Below are positions 56,884 through 64,000 of a DNA stretch of 64,000 nt, one piece after another. The DNA is from Beroe forskalii. Taxonomy: Eukaryota; Ctenophora; Nuda; Beroida; Beroidae. Location: contig WFMF01000064.1 of the NCBI GenBank assembly GCA_011033025.1, positions 62,001 to 126,000 of the forward strand, written 5' to 3'. The notes beneath the pieces were generated by a model that was not told where the DNA came from, did not search any database, and saw nothing but the letters and a program-made list of their open reading frames with translations. A program made the position numbers and the translations under genes. The number at the start of each line of letters is the position of its first letter. The stretch's first letter is position 1.

Positions 56884-58360
56884 CTATGAAAATTGAAATT
56901 TATTAAAAATGTTAGAATTTTATAAGATTTTATAAGGCCTCCTCTTTAAAAAGTTGGGACTTCAACAGTTCTCTATCCAATCACTGCCGTTCACTGTTCA
57001 TAGCCCAGTCTTTATCAACTGGTTCTCTAATATATACTCTAATAAAGTAAACGAGCATTAATGTTTTAATGAGGATGGTTTCATGTATTTCTATGCTGGA
57101 GAAATTAGAAAATTTCAAAGAAGGTTTCAAACACAAAGCGTAGGACAGTCATCTGACTCCTGAAAATGAACACACTAAAAATAAGGTGATTTGAAAGGCG
57201 TTGTCGTAAATCACGCGAATTTGTGAAGCAAAGGTGATACGAAAGCAGAAGTTATGGTTCACGTTACTAAAATACTAAAATGATGATAAGGTCAAGTTTT
57301 AAACATACAACACAACACATATTAAATTAACTAACTGAGGTAATGGGAGCCTCAAATATGATTGCAGCACTGAAGATGTTCTGAAAGTAGTACTTTGCTA
57401 TTTATCAGCACGTGTGTCTCATTGAAGTGTTTTGAAACCTGGATATTGACAGTGACATAGTATTAAGGTCAAGATACACACCAAATTCATTCTTGAAATT
57501 AGTGTGCTTCAGGGCATCTCCTCAATTTATATAGGGTAGTCCTCGAGAGAGGGGGAAGTTCAGGAATTGATTTTTCATGCACTGCGTTATAGGAGGGGGG
57601 GGGCAACCCACATGAACCCCCAGTGGATATCGAAAAATGACGAATGGTGGTCTAATTTGTGGGTGTTTATCTCCATCTCATCAGCAGCCCAAATAGCCAA
57701 ATGCCTCATGGACAGCAAAAATGGCCAAATTGGGGATCTGCATCTCGGAAATGGTTTGAGATAGAGCCTAATCACCATGCTCTACCGACCATTTCCAGTC
57801 GAGTACATAGTTCTGACGGTCCTCATCTTATTAGCTGTCCAAATGCCTAAAATGGGCCTCATGGACAGTCAAATGGCTAAATTTGTGATTATCACGGGAG
57901 TCGAGAACGGGTTGAAATACAACCTTAATACCATGCCCTATCCTACTAAAACAGAAAATTCTACGTGAAATAGATGAAGGGGGTCAATAATAAGTTTTTC
58001 TCAAACAGAAGTTGAGATATCATTAATTCAAGTTTTTGGCCACTGCAGACTGCCCAAAAAGGGCGTTGCCAAAAAAGGGGTTTCCGCATATTGATATAGA
58101 ATTTTTGAGACTTTTTTCGGTACATATTTGACCTATATGCTATCGGATTCAACCGTAGAACCTAGATAATGATTTATTTCACACCAATCTTCGGTATAGC
58201 CCGTACTATATTCTTTCAGTTTAAAGAATGTTTATTCAAAACAATATTCATTCAAGCTATATATCAAACATGGGCGACAGCCGACATGGATAAATACATT
58301 GTTTTTCGGTTAAGCAGGATTGCTCCCCCGAAATTGTAATAAAAGTGGATTATAACTCGC

Positions 58361-61300
58361 CTATGATGGGGAGCATCATGGCTGTCGTTGCTGTGTTGCT
58401 CATGAACATGGAGAGTTTCCAGGTGATCAGAATAGAGCCCAGCATCAGCCTGAAACACATTCAAATAACTGCTTCACGTCAACTATAATTGATTGTTAGG
58501 TTGATTACCAATGTCTCAAAAAGCGGGTCATGCTCAGGATCATACTATAGATTTGATCATAACGCAATGAGAAGCATATTGTTTGTTGAATGTTCTGACA
58601 GTTTCTAACACTCTGTGCTGACACTCACAGGGCCTCGCTGCGTCCCATGTAGGAGAGGATGCCTAGAGCTATCCGTTTGTGAAGTCCTGAGCACTCAACT
58701 GCTTCTGCCATGAGAAACGTTCCTAACAACAGCATACTCACATCCTGAGTGTGAAGGTAGAGTTTTATAGAACCCTCTGAACTTTTAAACGGCGTCTATA
58801 ATTCATGGACACTTTCCTGATTGAATTCATATTGGTTTAGACCCTGACCCTTCGGGCTGAAGGTCTGAATCAGATACATCCCTCGGACTGTGCCCATGTA
58901 AAGTGTTATGTATTTCATTGAACTCTGTTGAAGACTAGATAGCTTCACAAGATGAAAATCATTTTCAAATAGTTGGAATTTAATCCATTTTGCTTATAGA
59001 ACCCTCCCCAGGCGACCCTCAGGAAGACTCACGTTGTAGTAAACATGAAGCACTTGAGGGTTGACATGACCCCCGGCAAAGGGAATAGTATGCAGGCACA
59101 AGAGCTGTGATCATGAGGCAGAGCTTCCGTGCATAGCAACATGTAGTTGCTATGACAACACCGGCCTTTCCTGGCATTGCTTCCTTCTGAGAACGAAATG
59201 TTAACAGGTGAGATCAAGCAGCATAGTATTATCAATATCACTGCATAAATAGGTAGATTTTGAGTATCTTTTACTTTTTAAGTCTCAGTAGGACTTACTG
59301 TGTGAGGGTAGAGAGCTGAGACAAATCAAAAGACTTACTGTGAGGTAGAGACAAGACAAATCACAATGACATACTGTGAGGTAGAGAGAGACAAGACAAG
59401 GACTAAGACAACAGGTAGAGAGATAAGACAAAGAATCAATTTACTGTGTGAGGTAGAGAGATAAGACAAATCACAAGGACTTACTGTGTGAGGTAGAGAT
59501 AAGACAAATCACAAGGACTTACTGTGTGAGGTAGAGAGATAAGACAAAATCACAAGGACTTACTGTGTGGTAGAGATAAGACAAATCACAAAGGACTTAC
59601 TGTGTGAGGTAGAGAGAATCACTCAGCTGAGACAAATCACAAGGACTTACTGTGTGAGGTAGAGAGACAAGACAAATCACTAGGACTTACTGTGTGAGGT
59701 AGAGAGATGAGACAAATCACTAGGACTTACTGTGTGAGGTAGAGAGATAAGACAAATCACTAGGACTTACACGGCTGTGAGGTAGAGAGATGAGACAAAT
59801 CATGCTGAGGGACTTACTGTGTGAGGTAGAGAGATAAGACAAATCACAAGGACTTACTGTGTAGAGGTAGAAGGAGAGATGAGACAAATCACAAGGACTT
59901 ACTGTGAGGTGAGGACAAATCACAATGAGAGAGAGATGAGACAAATCACTAGGACTTACTGTGTGAGGTAGAGAGATGAGACAAATCACTAGGACTTACT
60001 GTGTGAGGTAGAGAGACAAATGGACTTACTGTGTGAGGTAAATCACTGGACTTACTGTGAGTGTAGAGAGATAAGACAAAATCACAAGGACTTACTGTGT
60101 GAGGTAGAGAGATAAGACAAATCACAAGGACTTACTGTGTGAGGTAGAGAGATAAGACAAATCACAAGGACTTACTGTGTGAGGTAGAGAGATAAGACAA
60201 ATCACAAGCACTGTGAGGTAGAGAGATAAGACAAATCACAAGGACTTACTGTGTGAGGTAGAGAGATAAGACAAATCACAAGGACTTACTGTGTGAGGTA
60301 GAGATAAGACAAATCACAAGGACTTACTGTGTGAGGTAGAGAGATAGACAAATCACAAGGACTTACTGTGTGAGGTAGAGAGATGAGACAAATCACAAGG
60401 ACTTACTGTGAGGTAGAGAGACAAGACAAATCACAAGGACTTACTGTGTGAGGTAGAGATAAGACAAATCACTAGGACTTACTGTGTGAGGTAGAGAGAT
60501 AAGACAAATCACAAGGACTTACTGTGTGAGGTAGAGAGATAAGACAAATCACAAGGACTTACTGTGTGAGGTAGAGAGATGAGACAAATCACAAGGACTT
60601 ACTGTGTGAGGTAGAGAGATGAGACAAATGACAAGGACTTACTGTGTGAGGTAGAGAGACAAGACAAATCACAATGACATACTGTGTGAGGTAGAGAGAT
60701 GAGACAAATCACTAGGACTTACTGTGTGAGGTAGAGAGATAAGACAAATCACAAGGACTTACTGTGTGAGGTAGAGAGATAAGACAAATCACAAGGACTT
60801 ACTGTGTGAGGTAGAGAGATAAGACAAATCACAAGGACTTACTGTGTGAGGTAGAGAGATAAGACAAATCACAAGGACTTACTGTGTGAGGTAGAGAGAT
60901 AAGACAAATCACAAGGACTTACTGTGTGAGGTAGAGAGATAAGACAAATCACAAGGACTTACTGTGGTGTAGAGAGATAAGACAAATCACAAGGACTTAC
61001 TGTGTGAGGTAGAGAGATGAGACAAATCACTAGGACTTACTGTGTGAGGTAGAGAGATAAGACAAATCACAAGGACTTACTGTGTGAGGTAGAGAGATAA
61101 GACAAATCACAAGGACTTACTGTGTGAGGTAGAGAGATAAGACAAATCACAAGGACTTACTGTGTGAGGTAGAGAGATAAGACAAATCACAAGGACTTAC
61201 TGTGTGAGGTAGAGAGATGAGACAAATCACTAGGACTTACTGTGTGAGGTAGAGAGATGAGACAAATCACTAGGACTTACTGTGTGAGGTAGAGAGACAA

Positions 61301-62279
61301 GACAAATCACTAGGACTTACTGTGTGAGGTAGAGAGATGAGACAAATCACAAGGACTTACTGTGTGAGGTAGAGAGATAAGACAAATCACAAGGACTTAC
61401 TGTGTGAGGTAGAGAGATAAGACAAATCACAAGGACTTACTGTGTGAGGTAGAGAGATGAGACAAATCACAATGACATACTGTGTGAGGTAGAGAGATGA
61501 GACAAGTCACTAGGACTTACTGTGAGGAGATAAGACAAAATCACAAGGACTTACTGTGTGAGGTAGAGAGCTGAGACAAATCACAAGGACTTACTGTGTG
61601 AGGTAGAGAGAAGACAAGACAAATCACTGTGTGAGGATGCCTGTGTGAGTTAGGAGATAAGACAAATCACAAGACTTACTGTGTGAGGTAGAGAGATAAG
61701 ACAAATCACAAGGACTTACTGTGAGGTAGAGAGATAAGACAAATCACAAGGACTTTACTGTGAGGAGAGATAAGACAAATCACAAGGACTTACTGTGTGA
61801 GGTAGAGAGATAAGACAAATCACAAGGACTTACTGTGTGAGGTAGAGATGAGACAAATCACTAGGACTTACTGTGTGAGGTAGAGAGAGATGAGACAAAT
61901 CACTAGGACTTACTGTGTGAGGTAGAGAGACAAGACAAATCACTAGGACTACTGTGTGAGGTAGAGATGAGACAAATCACAAGGACTTACTGTGTGAGGT
62001 AGAGAGATAAGACAAATCACAAGGACTTACTGTGTGAGGTAGAGAGATAAGACAAAATCACAAGGACTTACTGTGAGGTAGAGAGATAAGACAAATCACA
62101 AGGACTTACTGTGTGAGGTAGAGAGATAAGACAAATCACAAGGACTTACTGTGTGAGGTAGAGAGATGAGACAAATGAGAGCTATCACTAGAACCACTAC
62201 TGAGAAGAGGGTTTTCCATTGCGGTGCTGTAGTTTTAACTCTCTGTCCACCCTCGCTTGAGTCCACGTCAGACGGACTG
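58361..62279 (-). pseudogene. SLC13: SLC13 5' exons, partial copy D
   Basis: Exons 62150-62279, 59033-59186, 58629-58744 and 58361-58449 correspond to the first four recognised SLC13 exons. The second is 154 bp instead of 162 and out of frame, having lost several short pieces. The fourth is 89 bp with CCCC intact, so MMLPII reads through as the family expects and joins to the GC donor GCGAGT. No later SLC13 exons lie downstream on the - strand; the THEG-like gene follows instead. It cannot make a complete transporter. Confidence 0.78.
59287..62179 (-). repeat. 40-bp splice-donor minisatellite, expanded copy D (~70 units)
   Basis: Same unit as 47521-48111. Most units keep CACACA/GTAAGTCC on the - strand. 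Units are regular at about 60480-61490 and irregular (short deletions, insertions) at about 59290-60080 and 61500-61960. Confidence 0.93.
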
Positions 62280-63045
62280 CTGCAATTGGATGTGTATTAA
62301 CTTCTTCACTTCAGCCGATGCCTTCAACCTGTTCGGTAGTTTCATAGATCTGGTTCACTTACCATGTACCAGTTCCTCTTTTACTGTCGACATTTGAGCT
62401 ACTTACATATTATTACGAAGCACCAAGGTTGAGTAAAAAGTTCAACAAAAGCACAAACGACTACCCTCCCAAAGTTCTGGTATGAAAAGAGACATTTACG
62501 ATACGTTACCTCAGGCTTTGATCCATAACGAAGTACCTCATGGCTTAGTTTCACAACTTCTCCAGTGAAGTTGCCTGAAACGAGCAGCGATCAGAGTAAA
62601 ACAACATCTTAGCTGCTATACACTATAACCAGAATTAGTGAGATATGCAGTAGTGAACACACGCCAAATGTCTCAACTTACGACAAGGTCACAGAAATTT
62701 GGTCTGCTGTCTATTCTATGGTGTTAAACGAATTTAAAACGGTAAACACAATGCATAATGTATAGTATTTACTCGGTATTTATCAGACAGAAAAGGTTCC
62801 ATAATTCATGGGAAAACGACTGAAGAGTAAAAACTTCAGTGAGCAAACCGAACATTGAGCAATGTACATTATGTGCAGTTGAGGTACATGAAATCGTTGG
62901 TTGATGCTATAATGGCCGTCGATAGTAAACGATACCTACACAGCAGCAGCTACTACCTTACTACCTGTATATAAGTGAGATGTATACGAATCATGGCATG
63001 TACTCTTGTAATGTGCAATTGTTACTAGGTTATTATGTCCAGATG

Positions 63046-63490
63046 GTAAAGAGCATGCCACGAAAAAACTTAATCCTGGCCATCCTAGATACATGCAAAA
63101 TCCTTTTCAAAATATGCAGTTTTGAGATATTTCCAACTCCCAAGACAAAAATGCATAAATTACTTGAGCTTTATCTTTATTTTAGAAACGAATGTGCATT
63201 TTAGAATAAAATTGTACATTTTTGTATTTATCGACTTTCCATATCAGGGATTCTTGGCAGTAGCTGTGAAAATGAAAGTGCATTTTTAAGCACTGAAATG
63301 AAAATTATGCATGTTTCAATTATACATGTATCAAATCTCATTTGTATTAAAAATAGTAATTGTATTCATAGAAATTGTACGTTGAATAAAATTACGATTT
63401 TATGCATAATATTAGTTGCCCCCAGATCCCATTCTACTGGATTTAATCTTCATCTCTGTAGAAATTTTGGTCGTATGAAAGTATACCAAT
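63046..63490. other. Unique AT-rich sequence, no recognised gene
   Basis: After the end of block D. Two short frames (62980-63204 and 63298-63492) lack motifs. Confidence 0.4.
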
Positions 63491-63752
63491 GACCCCCTGC
63501 TGACCCCCTGCTGACCCCCTACTGACCCCCTGCTGACCCCCTACTGACCCCCTACTGACCCCCTGGTGAACCCCTACTGACCCCCTGGTGAACCCCTACT
63601 GACCCCGGCCCCTACTGACCCCTTGCTGACCCCCTATTGACCCCCTGCTGACCCCCTACTGACCCCCTGGTGAACCCCTGGTGAACCCCTGGTGAACCCC
63701 TGGTGAACCCATACTGACCCCCTACTGACCCCCTACTGACCACTTCCTGATC
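63491..63752. repeat. 13-bp-type minisatellite (GACCCCCTACT family)
   Basis: About 20 copies of GACCCCCTRCT and GAACCCCTGGT variants, unit 12-13 bp. Confidence 0.92.
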
Positions 63753-63889
63753 ATAATTCTAACATATATCATGAATGTTTTAAAAGCATTTAAAATAGCA
63801 CTCAGCCTTATAATGACGCTTTATTGGTCAATTGCCACTCGATCAAGGCACCCTAAACGCACGAGTCAGTTATATTTTTCATGTTCGTT

Positions 63890-64000
63890 ATGTTATTCTG
63901 TTATTCAAGTCAGTCAAATAAGTCAGGACAGTCACGTTAGTCAAGTTATTCAAGTCATTCAAGTCGTTCTGTCAGTCGGGTCAGTCAGGTCGGTCAAGTT
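63890..64000. repeat. Degenerate ~10-bp repeats (CAAGTCAGT family), runs off the window
   Basis: Repeated GTCAGTCAAG-like words to the end of the window. Confidence 0.75.

Larger units (their letters stand above)
56255..63045. repeat. Segmental duplication block D (partner of 44461-50145)
   Basis: Partial second copy of block C. It starts at the 3' end of the GH19 gene, lacks the left inverted arm and all SLC13 exons after the fourth, and has a far longer donor minisatellite. Small deletions are frequent in coding parts. Confidence 0.85.

Overview
This window is eukaryotic and metazoan. Its genes are split into many short exons with GT-AG (and a few GC-AG) introns. The recognisable proteins are animal ones: a ZMIZ-type SP-RING protein, the ESCRT factor IST1, an SLC13 sodium/dicarboxylate cotransporter and a THEG/SPMAP2-like sperm protein. 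Non-coding DNA is AT-rich and crowded with repeats. A Penelope-like retroelement with its GIY-YIG domain at the N-terminus (Naiad type) and a GH19 chitinase inside a host intron suggest a non-vertebrate, possibly non-bilaterian or spiralian animal. I cannot name the species.

Layout. 1-9.87 kb (block A) holds the downstream exons of a ZMIZ-like gene on the + strand, its 3' flank and one isolated IST1 exon. 9.88-15.9 kb is a spacer with no recognised gene; it contains a 1.7-kb element built of palindromic repeats. 15.9-30.17 kb (block B) is a second copy of block A with a Naiad retroelement at its left end and a 1.5-kb DNA transposon in a ZMIZ intron. IST1 continues from block B to its stop codon at 36.59 kb. 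Convergent to it on the - strand, an SLC13 gene runs from about 48.2 kb down to 37.74 kb. Its introns hold a 3.1-kb foldback element and a GH19 chitinase gene lying between two inverted-repeat arms. Another element with a MULE transposase fragment lies at 48.77-49.83 kb. A THEG-like gene occupies 56.2-52.1 kb on the - strand. 56.25-63.05 kb (block D) is a second, partial and damaged copy of 44.46-50.15 kb (block C): the GH19 gene and the first SLC13 exons. The window ends in short tandem repeats.

How the parts relate. The genes belong to unrelated pathways: SUMO/transcription coregulation, ESCRT-III, membrane transport, chitin hydrolysis and sperm axoneme. They are neighbours rather than an operon. 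The notable features are structural. (1) Two minisatellites in two unrelated genes are anchored exactly on a 5' splice site; the SLC13 array reproduces the exon end plus donor about 15 times in one copy and about 70 times in the other. (2) Two segmental duplications cut through genes, so each copy keeps a different part. Small indels differ between copies, so false haplotype duplication in the assembly remains possible. (3) Presence/absence of elements between the copies gives natural empty sites. (4) Several large foldback or palindromic elements and small cloverleaf-like hairpin clusters have no assigned family.
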